Shown here: positions 42,207 to 52,203 of the stretch, one piece after another
Position numbering within the stretch: the first letter of the stretch is position 1
How the letters are laid out: each line of letters starts with the position of its first letter
Assembly: GCA_017631435.1 (NCBI GenBank)
Contig: JAGBTG010000056.1
Span: 1 to 64,000 of the forward strand
Source: Bacteroidales bacterium
Lineage (GTDB): Bacteria > Bacteroidota > Bacteroidia > Bacteroidales > UBA932
Direction of reading: 5' to 3'
Length of the DNA: 64,000 bases
Notes under the pieces: model-generated
What the model was told of the DNA's origin: nothing
What the model saw: the letters and a program-made list of their open reading frames with translations, nothing else
Databases searched by the model: none
Made by a program: the position numbers and the translations under genes

Positions 42207-43112
42207 ATGAAAGGAATAGTTTTGGCTGGAGGCTCGGGAACAAGGCTCTACCCAATTACAAAGGGTGTGAGCAAGCAGATGCTTCCGGTTTTTGACAAAC
42301 CTATGATTTATTACCCTATTTCCGTACTTATGCAGGCGGGGATAAGGGACATTCTCATAATTTCAACTCCACATGATCTTCCGGGATTCCAGAGGCTTTT
42401 AGGGGACGGATCGGATTATGGAGTGAATTTCTCATATGCAGAGCAGCCTTCTCCCGACGGATTGGCGCAGGCCTTCATAATAGGAGAGGAGTTCATTGGC
42501 GATGATTGCGCCTGCCTTGTATTGGGAGACAACATCTTCCACGGAAGTTATTTTACCCCTATGCTTACAGAGGCTGTGAGGGCAGCTGAGCAGGACGGCA
42601 AGGCTACAGTGTTTGGATATTGGGTAAGCGATCCCGAGCGTTATGGCGTGGCAGAGTTTGACAAGGAGGGAAATTGCATGAGCATTGAGGAGAAGCCAAA
42701 GGAGCCCAAGAGCAATTATGCTGTGGTGGGACTCTATTTCTACCCCAACAGGGTTGTTGAGGTGGCAAAGAGCATAAAGCCTTCTGCGAGGGGTGAACTT
42801 GAGATAACTACTGTAAACCAGGAGTTCCTGCAGGCCGGAGAACTTAAAGTGCAGACTTTGGGACGCGGTTTTGCGTGGCTTGATACCGGTACCCATGATT
42901 CGTTGAGTGAGGCTTCCACCTTCATTGAGGTGATTGAGAAACGTCAGGGGCTCAAGATTGCATGTCTTGAGGGTATTGCTTTCCGCAAAGGGTGGATTAC
43001 TCCCCAGAAGCTTGAGCAGGTTGCACAGCCTATGATAAAGAACCAGTATGGTCAGTATCTGATGCATCTGGTTGAGGAGTCCCGTAAGGGGAACCTTCAG
43101 GAGATTGAGTAG
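42207..43112 (+). CDS. rfbA: Glucose-1-phosphate thymidylyltransferase
   Basis: The 301-residue protein carries the nucleotidyltransferase signature [11 protein letters not shown] at 8-18, [11 protein letters not shown] near 80, and [10 protein letters not shown] near 224. It makes dTDP-glucose from dTTP and glucose-1-phosphate, step one of dTDP-L-rhamnose synthesis. The other pathway genes lie at 48843-51508, separated by three unrelated genes. Confidence 0.93.
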   Translation: MKGIVLAGGSGTRLYPITKGVSKQMLPVFDKPMIYYPISVLMQAGIRDILIISTPHDLPGFQRLLGDGSDYGVNFSYAEQPSPDGLAQAFIIGEEFIGDDCACLVLGDNIFHGSYFTPMLTEAVRAAEQDGKATVFGYWVSDPERYGVAEFDKEGNCMSIEEKPKEPKSNYAVVGLYFYPNRVVEVAKSIKPSARGELEITTVNQEFLQAGELKVQTLGRGFAWLDTGTHDSLSEASTFIEVIEKRQGLKIACLEGIAFRKGWITPQKLEQVAQPMIKNQYGQYLMHLVEESRKGNLQEIE

Positions 43113-43162
43113 GGTGTTGTGGCAGTATGCTGTCGGGAAAAAGAAAAATAATATACTTAACT

Positions 43163-45319
43163 ATGGGAAAATCAGAGAAATACAATTGGGAGTTCCAGAA
43201 TGTGGGTGGAACTTCAAGAGTAAAGATCAGAAAAGGTGCAGATATTGCAAATCTTGATAAACTTGACAAGAAACTTTGGACTGTACTTTCATGTCCGGTT
43301 AACGGCCTTGAGATTGACAGCACGAGCCTTGCTTACATTGATGCAGACGGTGACGGCAAGATTAGGGTGAGCGATATCGTTGCCACTTCAAAATGGGTAA
43401 CTTCGGCCATTAAGAATCATGACCTTATCCTTGAGGGAAATGACAGCATAAGTATTGAGGAGTTTGATACCGCTACCGATTTGGGTAAGAATCTGTATGG
43501 TTCGGCAAAACAGATCCTTGAGAATTTGGGCAAAGGTGAGAATGTGATTTCAATTGCCGATGCTGCCGATATGACCAAAATTTTTGCGCAGACCCGTTTC
43601 AACGGTGATGGCGTGATTACTGTGGGAAGTTCTGATGAGGCTGCAGACAAGGCTGCCATTGAGGCTGCTGTTGCAACTTTTGCAGGTGTAATGGACCGCA
43701 GCGGTGCCATGGGTGTGAATGCAGATATCATTGAAAAATTCTACGGAGCCCTTGCCGCTTATGATGCATGGCAGAAAGCAGAGGTTGGGGCACCGTTCGG
43801 AGCAGATACAGATGCTGTTATTGCAGCATACAATGCATTGGATGCCAAGGTTAAGGATTTTTTCATGAGAAGCAAACTGGCTGCATATTCACCTGCAAGC
43901 ACAGAGAAACTTGATGTGCAGATGGCCCAGATTGAGGCAATCAGTGCGGCAAACCTTTCAGAGAAGGGTGATGAGATTGCACAGTATCCTATAGCAAGGG
44001 TTACCGGCAAACCAGAAATCAACCTTTCTGAGCCTGTAAACCCTGTATGGGCAGCACAGTTCAATACAGTTGTAACGGTTGCCCTTCCCGATAATTCTAC
44101 CCTTACTGAGGCGGATTGGGCTGCAGTTGGGGCTAAATTTGCAGCATACACCGGATGGAAAGGTGCAAAAGCCGGTGCTGAGGTTGAGTCTTTGGGATAT
44201 GATGCCGTTAAACAGTTGCTTGCAGACAATAGGAAAGATGCCCTTATGGCACTTGTGGCTGAGGATCTTGCCCTTGCAACCGAGGCCGACAATATTGCCC
44301 AGGTGTTGAAGTTCCTTTATATTTTCAGGGATTTCTACAGACTTTTGAGAAACTTCATAACTTTTGACGATTTCTACGCAAAGGACAAATGTGCAATTTT
44401 CCAGAACGGACGTCTTATTGTAGACCAGAGGGAGTGCCGAATGTGTATGAATGTTCTTGATATGGGCAAACACAATGCTACAGCAGCATCCAGCGGAATG
44501 TGTCTGCTTTACTGCGATTGCACAACCAAATCATGTGCTGCCAAACAGCAGATTGTTGCAGCAGTTACCGTTGGAGAGATTGGTAACCTTATAGTTGGAA
44601 AGAATGCCATCTACTATGATAACAAAGGTGTTGAGTGGGATGCTGTAATTACCAAGATTATAGACAATCCTATAAGTGTAAAACAGGCGTTCTGGAGCCC
44701 TTACCGCAGAATGGCCACTGTAGTTGAGAACCTTATAAACAAGAGTGCTGCAGATAAGGATGCCAAAATGATGGCAAATGCAACAGCCAAGATAAATGCA
44801 GCTCCTGCATCGCTCCCTGCAAAACCTGCTGAGGGTGACGGAAAAACTGCAGCGGCTGCACCTCCATTCGATATTGCCAAGTTTGCCGGTATCTTTGCTG
44901 CCATTGGTATGGCTCTAGGTATGATAGGTACAGCGGTTGCCTCTTTGGCAAAGGGTATTTTTGCCCTCAAGTGGTGGCAGCTTATACTTTCATTGGCCGG
45001 TATACTTGCAATCATTTCAGGACCTGCCATGATCATTGCATGGATGAAACTCCGCCGCAGGAACATTGCACCGCTGTTGAATGCCAATGGCTGGGCTGTG
45101 AATGCCGAGGCCAAGATTAGCATTCCGTTTGGAGAGACCCTTACCGATATGGCCAAATTCCCTCTTTTGAAACTTAAGGACCCATACAAGAAAAAAGGGA
45201 TGAGTGCTTCTGCAAAGGTGCTTTACACACTTTTGGCACTTGCAATTGTGGCTGCAGCTGCATTCCTTGTATATTGGCTTAAGGATTCAGTAGTATTTGT
45301 TGATATCTTCAAGTTCTAG
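43163..45319 (+). CDS. EF-hand, Cys-rich membrane protein of unknown function
   Basis: The 718-residue protein has no signal peptide. Residues 60-71 form a full EF-hand-type loop (D-A-D-G-D-G-K-I-R-V-S-D). A second, weaker one (F-N-G-D-G-V-I-T-V) lies near 147. A Cys cluster at ~424-455 (C-R-M-C and C-D-C plus nearby Cys) could bind zinc. The C-terminal third has two helices at ~575-630 and one at ~690-712. Alanine-rich helical segments fill the middle. I do not recognise a named family. ATG 43163 is used because the frame from 43127 has no ribosome-binding site. It sits between rfbA and galE, 1 bp before the galE start. Confidence 0.6.
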   Translation: MGKSEKYNWEFQNVGGTSRVKIRKGADIANLDKLDKKLWTVLSCPVNGLEIDSTSLAYIDADGDGKIRVSDIVATSKWVTSAIKNHDLILEGNDSISIEEFDTATDLGKNLYGSAKQILENLGKGENVISIADAADMTKIFAQTRFNGDGVITVGSSDEAADKAAIEAAVATFAGVMDRSGAMGVNADIIEKFYGALAAYDAWQKAEVGAPFGADTDAVIAAYNALDAKVKDFFMRSKLAAYSPASTEKLDVQMAQIEAISAANLSEKGDEIAQYPIARVTGKPEINLSEPVNPVWAAQFNTVVTVALPDNSTLTEADWAAVGAKFAAYTGWKGAKAGAEVESLGYDAVKQLLADNRKDALMALVAEDLALATEADNIAQVLKFLYIFRDFYRLLRNFITFDDFYAKDKCAIFQNGRLIVDQRECRMCMNVLDMGKHNATAASSGMCLLYCDCTTKSCAAKQQIVAAVTVGEIGNLIVGKNAIYYDNKGVEWDAVITKIIDNPISVKQAFWSPYRRMATVVENLINKSAADKDAKMMANATAKINAAPASLPAKPAEGDGKTAAAAPPFDIAKFAGIFAAIGMALGMIGTAVASLAKGIFALKWWQLILSLAGILAIISGPAMIIAWMKLRRRNIAPLLNANGWAVNAEAKISIPFGETLTDMAKFPLLKLKDPYKKKGMSASAKVLYTLLALAIVAAAAFLVYWLKDSVVFVDIFKF

Positions 45320-45320
45320 T

Positions 45321-46343
45321 ATGAAGAGAGTCTTGCTTACCGGAGCAACCGGATATATAGGATCGCACGTTGCAGTAGAACTGGTGAATGCCGGCTACGA
45401 TGTGATTGGTGTAGACAACTTCTCAAATTCCACCCCTGCAGTGTTGGGGGGAATTGGGAAGATCCTTGGCAAGAATATAGATTTTATGGAGGTTGACTGT
45501 ACAGATGCCAATGCTTTTGCCAAGGTATTTGACCGTTATCCCGATATTGAGGCTGCCATCCATTTTGCCGCATACAAGGCTGTGGGGGAGAGTGTGGCAC
45601 AACCCCTCAAATATTTCAGGAACAACCTGCACTCTTTTGAAAACCTGGTTGAGCTCATGGTAACCAGGGGCAAGGGGGCAAACATTGTCTTTTCCTCATC
45701 AGCTACCGTATACGGCCAACCGGCATTGGATGAACTCCCGATAGTTGAACAGCAGCCATTCCAGGAGGCATCATCGCCATATGCCCGCACAAAACAGATG
45801 GCTGAGGGAATTCTCAAGGATTGCGTAAATGCATATCCCAACCTCAATGCCACTGTGCTGAGGTACTTCAACCCAATTGGGGCACACCCTTCTGCGCTTA
45901 TTGGAGAACTTCCCAATGGCGTGCCCAACAACCTTGTACCTTTCATCACCCAAACTGCCGCCGGCATCAGGGAGTGCCTGAGTGTATTTGGAAACGACTA
46001 CAATACTCCCGACGGTTCCTGTATAAGGGACTATATATATGTAGTTGATCTTGCAAAGGCCCATGTGAAGGCAGTTGACAAGATGCTTTCTGAAGGTGCA
46101 AGATGGAACGTATACAATCTGGGAACAGGAAAAGGCCTATCTGTACTTGAACTTGTAAACGCCTTTATCCGGGCAACGGGTGTAGAGCTCAAATTCAGGA
46201 TTGCAGAGCGCCGGCCGGGTGATGTTGAACAGTATTGGGCAGACCCTTCAAAGGCAAACTGTGAACTGGGATGGAGTGCTGATACTCCTATTGAGGAGGT
46301 CCTTCTTTCAGCATGGAGATGGCAACAGGGACTGAAAGGGTAA
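45321..46343 (+). CDS. galE: UDP-glucose 4-epimerase
   Basis: The 340-residue short-chain dehydrogenase has G-A-T-G-Y-I-G-S-H at the NAD site, the S-S-A-T-V-Y strand near 125 and catalytic Y-A-R-T-K near 150. I-R-D-Y-I-Y-V near 230 is typical of GalE. It interconverts UDP-glucose and UDP-galactose. It starts 1 bp after the EF-hand gene stop and is followed by a terminator. Confidence 0.92.
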   Translation: MKRVLLTGATGYIGSHVAVELVNAGYDVIGVDNFSNSTPAVLGGIGKILGKNIDFMEVDCTDANAFAKVFDRYPDIEAAIHFAAYKAVGESVAQPLKYFRNNLHSFENLVELMVTRGKGANIVFSSSATVYGQPALDELPIVEQQPFQEASSPYARTKQMAEGILKDCVNAYPNLNATVLRYFNPIGAHPSALIGELPNGVPNNLVPFITQTAAGIRECLSVFGNDYNTPDGSCIRDYIYVVDLAKAHVKAVDKMLSEGARWNVYNLGTGKGLSVLELVNAFIRATGVELKFRIAERRPGDVEQYWADPSKANCELGWSADTPIEEVLLSAWRWQQGLKG

Positions 46344-46364
46344 AACAGAGTAAATTTTTTTAGG

Positions 46365-46400
46365 AAAAAGAAATTTCTTCGGCAGAAGGGGTTTCTTTTT
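46365..46400 (+). terminator. Terminator after galE
   Basis: Imperfect 16-bp arms (46365-46380 and 46385-46400, three mismatches), loop GGCA, followed by CTTTTTTT. Confidence 0.65.
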
Positions 46401-46433
46401 CTTTTTTTGGCATACTTTTCTGAATGCCCACCA

Positions 46434-46441
46434 TACTTTTG
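46434..46441 (+). promoter_or_regulatory. -7 element TACTTTTG
   Basis: Perfect consensus. It gives a leader of about 88 nt before ATG 46533. The longer reading frame from 46407 starts above it and is therefore rejected. Confidence 0.55.
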
Positions 46442-46532
46442 CCACAGGAAAAGGGGCGGAACAGTTCATTCGTTTTGCTTGTATATTCTAATTTTACCAT
46501 TCTCATACTTCCGCTCCTTTCCTTTGAAAGCT

Positions 46533-48779
46533 ATGGAGAGAAATTTGTTTTTAAGGATTGCGGTGCCGGTGCTCCTTGTAATGTGTATTATGGGTTGCAG
46601 CACAAGGGAGGAACTTCCGGTTGCAGGTACCGGGAAAGTAAGTGTGAATTTTTCACTGGAGGGGATGAAATCCAAGGCAAAGGCTGCAGATGAGTTCCTT
46701 TTGAAAGATGTGAATATCTATGTGGTAAACAGTGAGGGGGCGGTGGCCTTCTACCATTATGCCGAAGGGGCATCCAATATAAAGGCAGATATATGGTCTG
46801 GACAATCATTTACCGTTTATGCTGTGGCCAATGCCGGACGCATGCTCATGGCGGCAAGTGAGGATGAAATATTGCAATTGGAAATGGATTGGGGTATGGT
46901 TGGGGAAGATGTTCTCCCAATGTCGGGAAAATATGGACCTGCAATTCTCTCAGATGGAGGTTCAATTGTAGTCCCCCTTACAAGAGCTGTTGCCAAGGTG
47001 GAACTTAACGGCGATATGAGTGGCCTTAATGATGATGTCTCCATTAAAGTTAAGCAGGTGAGGTTGAGGAATGTGCCTGTAAAAGGGTCTTTTTTCGGCT
47101 ATGATAGGGTAATTGAACTGTCGGGAGCAAAAGATGGTGAACCGTTGCTGTTTGGGGATGGAGATGGCAGTTTTCCGCAGGGTGTCCAGTTCTATGTGCT
47201 TGAAAATATGCAGGGAACACTGTTGCCTGAAAACACATCGCAGAAAGATAAGGTGTGGCCGCAGGAGAGCCTGTATGCAGGGGTGTGTACCTATGTGGAG
47301 ATTGTGGCCGATTATGAATCTGACAGGAAAGAAGGTGAAATTGTGTACAGATTTTACTTGGGAGCTGATGCATATGCCAATTATGATGTGCAGAGGAATA
47401 CCAGGTATATTGTAACTGTCTCCTTTAAAGGGGATGGCGGAATTGATGAGAACAGCTGGCGTGTGGATGTGGAGGATCTGGATGATGTGATACCTCCTAA
47501 AGTGGAGTTTGCCAGGGAGGATGCTGTAATGTATGATCTTGAGGAGACTGTTATCCCCTTTGCTGCCGTGGAGGGCAAGTGGGCTCTGAAAGTTGAGAGT
47601 TCAGATCCGTCTGTTGTTCAGGTTGTGGGGTATGACAGGGGAGAAGTGAAACTCAAAGCACTTGCTCCTGGAACTGCAACGCTTACTGCAAAAATTGGAA
47701 CTGCCAGTGCTGTGTGCAGAATTGATGTGGAGAAGTTGAGGATTGTACCGGCGACAGACAAGATGGATCTGTATAATCACTTTTATGAAGATCTGGAGTA
47801 TTCTGTCTATCCTCCGCATGCAGCTTCTCTTGGTGTGAAAATATCTTCTTCCAGTACAACTCTGGTTACAGGGTATACCGGTGTTCACAATAGGGTGATA
47901 CCGCAGTATCCTCATGGTGTACAGTTCCCTGCTGCCGGTAAAATTACTTTGGAAATAGAGGGTAGGGAAGATGTGAAGAGTGAAATGGATGTTGTGGTAA
48001 ATCCCATCCTGCAGATAATACCTTCAATGGTGGTGAATGCCAATCTTGGAAGCTCCACTCTGGTAAAGGATCTTGAACTGGAGTGTGCACCAAGGGCAGA
48101 TGTCCATTTTTATTGGGACAGGAATGACAGGGTTTCCATTTATGGCAATCCGGGTGACAATGCCGTGGTTGACAGGAAAGCCGGAACCATCTCCTTTCCT
48201 GTTCCAAACGGCGCAAATGGCAAGTATCGTCTTATAGCAAGGGTTACCGGTGATGATGGCTATGGCGCAGACTCTTCTGTTGATGTAGATGCTGCTCAAT
48301 ATTGCGAAATTACCATTTATGAAACAGTCTATCTGGTAGGTGTCTCCAAAACCATGGGTAAGGAGAGGCTTTCTGCAGGTCCCGAGGTATGGAAGTACTC
48401 AAATGAGGTTGTTGCCAAATGGTTGGCCCATCCCAAATCGGTACTCTTCCCCAATGGAGAGATTGATGTGGATTACGGTTTTGTGTATAAGGGGGTAACC
48501 TATACCGATTCCCATACAGATTTGCATGAAGAGTTCCGGTTCACATTTGTTAAAGGGGATTATATAGATTACATAGTGGAAGGGCCAAAAGAGTTCAAGG
48601 GATCCATACCTGAATATTATCTCGATTACTTTTATCTTCAGCCTGCAGTTTCACCTTACATTAACGGAGACATGCGCGAAGGTACCAAGTTCCTTTACAT
48701 TACATCACTCCAGTTTGCAAAGGGTTTCTCGGATGATGATCCCGGTTGGGAGAAGATCTTCAATTTCATTTATTACTAG
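46533..48779 (+). CDS. Large lipoprotein with fimbrillin-like and BIG2-like domains
   Basis: The 748-residue product has lipobox I-M-G-C (Cys20). Residues ~30-310 resemble DUF4906/Mfa-like minor fimbrial proteins (V-N-F-S-L, V-N-I-Y-V-V-N, V-P-L-T-R-A-V-A-K-V). Residues ~325-410 look like a group 2 bacterial Ig domain (P-S-V-V-Q-V, L-A-P-G-T-A-T-L-T-A). The rest is further beta-rich modules. It is a likely cell-surface adhesion or stalk protein. It interrupts the rhamnose genes but has its own promoter and is followed by the rfbC promoter. Confidence 0.7.
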   Translation: MERNLFLRIAVPVLLVMCIMGCSTREELPVAGTGKVSVNFSLEGMKSKAKAADEFLLKDVNIYVVNSEGAVAFYHYAEGASNIKADIWSGQSFTVYAVANAGRMLMAASEDEILQLEMDWGMVGEDVLPMSGKYGPAILSDGGSIVVPLTRAVAKVELNGDMSGLNDDVSIKVKQVRLRNVPVKGSFFGYDRVIELSGAKDGEPLLFGDGDGSFPQGVQFYVLENMQGTLLPENTSQKDKVWPQESLYAGVCTYVEIVADYESDRKEGEIVYRFYLGADAYANYDVQRNTRYIVTVSFKGDGGIDENSWRVDVEDLDDVIPPKVEFAREDAVMYDLEETVIPFAAVEGKWALKVESSDPSVVQVVGYDRGEVKLKALAPGTATLTAKIGTASAVCRIDVEKLRIVPATDKMDLYNHFYEDLEYSVYPPHAASLGVKISSSSTTLVTGYTGVHNRVIPQYPHGVQFPAAGKITLEIEGREDVKSEMDVVVNPILQIIPSMVVNANLGSSTLVKDLELECAPRADVHFYWDRNDRVSIYGNPGDNAVVDRKAGTISFPVPNGANGKYRLIARVTGDDGYGADSSVDVDAAQYCEITIYETVYLVGVSKTMGKERLSAGPEVWKYSNEVVAKWLAHPKSVLFPNGEIDVDYGFVYKGVTYTDSHTDLHEEFRFTFVKGDYIDYIVEGPKEFKGSIPEYYLDYFYLQPAVSPYINGDMREGTKFLYITSLQFAKGFSDDDPGWEKIFNFIYY

Positions 48780-48810
48780 GTTGCAGGGTTTTCAGGTGTC
48801 TGAATTTTGC

Positions 48811-48818
48811 TATCTTTG
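48811..48818 (+). promoter_or_regulatory. -7 element TATCTTTG for rfbCDB
   Basis: Perfect consensus, about 20 nt of leader before ATG 48843. Confidence 0.6.
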
Positions 48819-48842
48819 TAAGTTATTAGACAATTTTCAGAT

Positions 48843-49415
48843 ATGAGTATAGTAAAGACAGAACTTGAGGGAGTATATATAATTGAGCCTAAGGTTTTTG
48901 GCGATGCAAGGGGGTATTTTTTTGAGAGCTACAGCAAGGAGAGGTTCTTTCAGGAAACAGGGTATGATATTGATTTTGTGCAGGATAATGAAAGCATGTC
49001 TTCTTATGGTGTGTTGAGGGGACTCCATTTCCAGAAGGGGGAGCATGCCCAGAGCAAACTGGTTAGGGTTGTTCAGGGAAAAGTGTTGGATGTGGCTGTG
49101 GATATAAGGAAAGGTTCGCCAACTTTTGGAAAGTATGTGAGTGTTGAACTCAGTGGAGAGAACCACAGGCAGCTTTTTATTCCACGCGGATTTGCCCACG
49201 GTTTTGTGGTTTTGAGCGAAACTGCCGTGTTCCAGTACAAGTGTGACAATTATTATGCTCCGCAGAGCGAGGGGGCTGTTGCATGGAATGATCCTGAAGT
49301 GGGTATAGATTGGGGAGTTCCTGCAGAAGATATCCTTTTGTCTGAGAAAGACAGAAAACACCCTATGCTTAAGGATGCTCCGGAACTGTTTGATTATAAC
49401 GCAAAACTCTACTAA
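48843..49415 (+). CDS. rfbC: dTDP-4-dehydrorhamnose 3,5-epimerase
   Basis: The 190-residue cupin has G-Y-F-F-E-S-Y near 25, R-G-L-H-F-Q near 60 and P-R-G-F-A-H-G-F near 118, which are the RmlC active-site strands. It acts on dTDP-4-keto-6-deoxyglucose. First gene of the rfbC-D-B operon. Confidence 0.94.
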   Translation: MSIVKTELEGVYIIEPKVFGDARGYFFESYSKERFFQETGYDIDFVQDNESMSSYGVLRGLHFQKGEHAQSKLVRVVQGKVLDVAVDIRKGSPTFGKYVSVELSGENHRQLFIPRGFAHGFVVLSETAVFQYKCDNYYAPQSEGAVAWNDPEVGIDWGVPAEDILLSEKDRKHPMLKDAPELFDYNAKLY

Positions 49416-49418
49416 GCC

Positions 49419-50351
49419 ATGAATATACTTGTTACAGGAGCCAACGGACAGTTGGGTAATGAGATGAGGCTTGTGGCAGGAGAGTCTGCCCATACTTTTA
49501 TCTTTTCAGATGTGGTTGAGGTACCTGGAGTAGAGACACTCCAGCTGGATATAACAGATCTTGATGCAGTGCGTTCTGCTGTTGCTGCCAACAAGGTTGA
49601 TGCAATAGTGAACTGTGCTGCCTATACCAATGTGGATGCGGCTGAGACCAATATGGAGTTGGCCGAGCTGCTCAATGCCAAGGCTCCGCAGAACCTTGCA
49701 GTTGCAATGGAGGAGAGGGGCGGATTGCTGGTACATATCTCAACAGACTATGTTTTTGGTGCAGAGCCTTACAATACACCATGCACAGAGGAGCAGACCG
49801 GTACCCCTACAGGTGTATACGGACTTACCAAACTGCATGGAGAGGAGCACATAAAGGAGAGCGGCTGCAAGCATGTAATAATACGTACTGCCTGGCTGTA
49901 CAGCGAGTTTGGAAAGAACTTCTGCAAGACAATGATGATGCTTACTGCTACCAAGCCGGAACTTAAGGTGGTATTTGACCAGGTGGGTACCCCAACTTAT
50001 GCTCTGGATCTTGCCAGGGCAATAGCTGTTGTGCTTGATGATTATGCTGCGGAGGCCTGCAGCGCTGCGGAATCAGACTTTGCCGTGTATTCAAAGAGCG
50101 GTATATACCACTATAGCAATGAGGGAGTGTGCAGCTGGTTTGATTTTACCAAGATGATAGCCCAGTACAACGGCACAACTGAGTGCAAAGTGAATCCTTG
50201 CCACAGCAATGAGTTCCCAAGTCCGGTAAAGAGACCTTCCTATTCTGTGCTTGACAAAACCAAAATCAAGGCGACTTTTGGTGTTGAGGTCCCTTACTGG
50301 ACAGATTCCCTTAAGGTGTGCATTGCAAATTTGAAAAATAGCAACAACTGA
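49419..50351 (+). CDS. rfbD: dTDP-4-dehydrorhamnose reductase
   Basis: The 310-residue SDR has G-A-N-G-Q-L-G-N-E at the NAD(P) site, S-T-D-Y-V-F near 108 and catalytic Y-G-L-T-K-L near 133. It makes dTDP-L-rhamnose. It starts 3 bp after rfbC. Confidence 0.93.
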   Translation: MNILVTGANGQLGNEMRLVAGESAHTFIFSDVVEVPGVETLQLDITDLDAVRSAVAANKVDAIVNCAAYTNVDAAETNMELAELLNAKAPQNLAVAMEERGGLLVHISTDYVFGAEPYNTPCTEEQTGTPTGVYGLTKLHGEEHIKESGCKHVIIRTAWLYSEFGKNFCKTMMMLTATKPELKVVFDQVGTPTYALDLARAIAVVLDDYAAEACSAAESDFAVYSKSGIYHYSNEGVCSWFDFTKMIAQYNGTTECKVNPCHSNEFPSPVKRPSYSVLDKTKIKATFGVEVPYWTDSLKVCIANLKNSNN

Positions 50352-50374
50352 TCATTATAGCTGAACTATATATT

Positions 50375-51508
50375 ATGAAGAATATACTTGTTACAGGTGG
50401 TGCAGGTTTTATTGGAAGCCATGTAGTGCGCCTGTTTGTGAACAAATATCCCCAGTACAACATCATAAACCTTGATAAACTTACCTATGCGGGAAACCTT
50501 GCTAACCTCAAGGATATAGAAGATGCCCCCAACTACAAGTTTGTGAGGATGGATATCTGTGATTTTGAGGGGATTCTGGAACTGATGCAGAAGGAGCAGA
50601 TTGATGGAGTGATCCACCTTGCTGCAGAGAGCCATGTAGACCGCAGCATAAAGGACCCTTTCACCTTTGCCCGCACAAATGTAATGGGTACTTTGAGTCT
50701 TCTCCAGGCAGCAAAGATCTATTGGGAGTCTCTTCCTTGCGGGTATGAGGGGAAGAAGTTCTACCACATCTCCACAGATGAGGTTTACGGTGCTCTTGAA
50801 CTCAGCCATCCTGAGGGTATTGAGCCGCCGTTTACAACTGTGGCATCGTCGGGAGAACACCATTTGGCTTATGGAAAAGATTTCTTCTATGAGACAACCA
50901 AATATAACCCGCACAGCCCGTACAGTGCATCAAAGGCTTCCTCAGACCATTTTGTGAGGGCTTACCACGATACTTACGGTATGCCTACCATTGTTACCAA
51001 CTGTTCAAACAATTATGGCCCGTACCAGTTCCCTGAGAAACTTATTCCGCTGTTCATCAACAATATCCGCAAGGGAAAGCCGCTTCCGGTGTATGGCAAG
51101 GGTGAGAATGTGCGCGACTGGCTATATGTTGAGGACCATGCCAGGGCTATTGACCTGATTTTCCACAATGGTGCAGTGGCTGAAACTTATAACATTGGAG
51201 GTTTCAATGAGTGGAAGAACATAGATCTGATTAAAGTGATGATAAAGACTGTAGACCGTATTCTGGGCAATCCGGAGGGGGCTTCTGAGTCTCTGATCAC
51301 TTATGTTACAGACCGTGCAGGCCACGATTTGCGCTATGCGATTGATTCCACCAAACTCCAGAAGGAACTCGGCTGGGAGCCGAGCCTGCAGTTTGAGGAG
51401 GGTATTGAGAAGACTGTGCGATGGTATCTTGAGAACCAGGAGTGGATGGACAACATCACCTCAGGGGAGTACGAGAAATATTATGAGAGTATGTATAAAG
51501 GGAGGTAA
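50375..51508 (+). CDS. rfbB: dTDP-glucose 4,6-dehydratase
   Basis: The 377-residue SDR has G-G-A-G-F-I-G-S-H at the NAD site, S-T-D-E-V-Y-G near 131 and catalytic Y-S-A-S-K near 190. It converts dTDP-glucose to the 4-keto-6-deoxy sugar. Last gene of the rhamnose operon. Confidence 0.95.
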   Translation: MKNILVTGGAGFIGSHVVRLFVNKYPQYNIINLDKLTYAGNLANLKDIEDAPNYKFVRMDICDFEGILELMQKEQIDGVIHLAAESHVDRSIKDPFTFARTNVMGTLSLLQAAKIYWESLPCGYEGKKFYHISTDEVYGALELSHPEGIEPPFTTVASSGEHHLAYGKDFFYETTKYNPHSPYSASKASSDHFVRAYHDTYGMPTIVTNCSNNYGPYQFPEKLIPLFINNIRKGKPLPVYGKGENVRDWLYVEDHARAIDLIFHNGAVAETYNIGGFNEWKNIDLIKVMIKTVDRILGNPEGASESLITYVTDRAGHDLRYAIDSTKLQKELGWEPSLQFEEGIEKTVRWYLENQEWMDNITSGEYEKYYESMYKGR

Positions 51509-51516
51509 TTTTTAGT

Positions 51517-51524
51517 TACCTTTG
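51517..51524 (+). promoter_or_regulatory. -7 element TACCTTTG for fsa
   Basis: Perfect consensus 23 nt before ATG 51548. Confidence 0.6.
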
Positions 51525-51547
51525 CCGCAACTATAAATTTTTGAACT

Positions 51548-52201
51548 ATGAAATTTTTTATTGATACAGCAAACTTGAGCCAGATTGAAAAGGCTCAGGA
51601 AATGGGAATCCTTGATGGTGTAACCACCAATCCAAGCCTTATGGCTAAAGAGGGTGTTAAAGGTACTGAGGCTATCCACGCTCACTACAAGAAAATCTGT
51701 GGAATTGTAGACGGTCCGGTAAGTGCAGAGGTGTTCTCAAATGACTATGAGGGAATGATTGCAGAGGGTGAGGTACTTGCAGCAATCGATCCTAAAATTG
51801 CAGTTAAGCTTCCTTGTACTGCAGACGGTATCCGTGCAGTGAAATATTTCTCAAAGAAAGGCATTGCAACCAACTGTACTCTTGTATTCTCTGTTGGTCA
51901 GGCACTTTTGGCTGCAAAAGCAGGTGCAACTTTCGTAAGTCCGTTTGTAGGCCGTTTGGATGATATCTGCGAGGACGGTATTGGCCTTGTGGCAAAGATT
52001 GTAGATATGTACCGCTACTATGGTTATGGTACTGAGGTCCTTGCTGCTTCAATCCGCCATACTCAGCATATTGTTGCATGTCTTGAGGCTGGTGCAGATG
52101 TTGCTACTTGTCCGCTTTCTGCAATTGAGGGCCTTTTGAAACACCCTCTAACTGATGCGGGATTGGCTATCTTCAACAAGGCTGTTGAGACAATGAAATA
52201 A
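51548..52201 (+). CDS. fsa: Transaldolase / fructose-6-phosphate aldolase
   Basis: The 217-residue (beta/alpha)8 protein has D-G-V-T-T-N-P-S near 23 and the Schiff-base lysine Lys87 in A-V-K-L-P. T-N-C-T-L-V-F-S follows near 112, and the size fits the short TalC/Fsa group. It transfers or cleaves dihydroxyacetone units. It ends 2 bp from the convergent pseudouridine synthase gene. Confidence 0.92.
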   Translation: MKFFIDTANLSQIEKAQEMGILDGVTTNPSLMAKEGVKGTEAIHAHYKKICGIVDGPVSAEVFSNDYEGMIAEGEVLAAIDPKIAVKLPCTADGIRAVKYFSKKGIATNCTLVFSVGQALLAAKAGATFVSPFVGRLDDICEDGIGLVAKIVDMYRYYGYGTEVLAASIRHTQHIVACLEAGADVATCPLSAIEGLLKHPLTDAGLAIFNKAVETMK

Positions 52202-52203
52202 AG

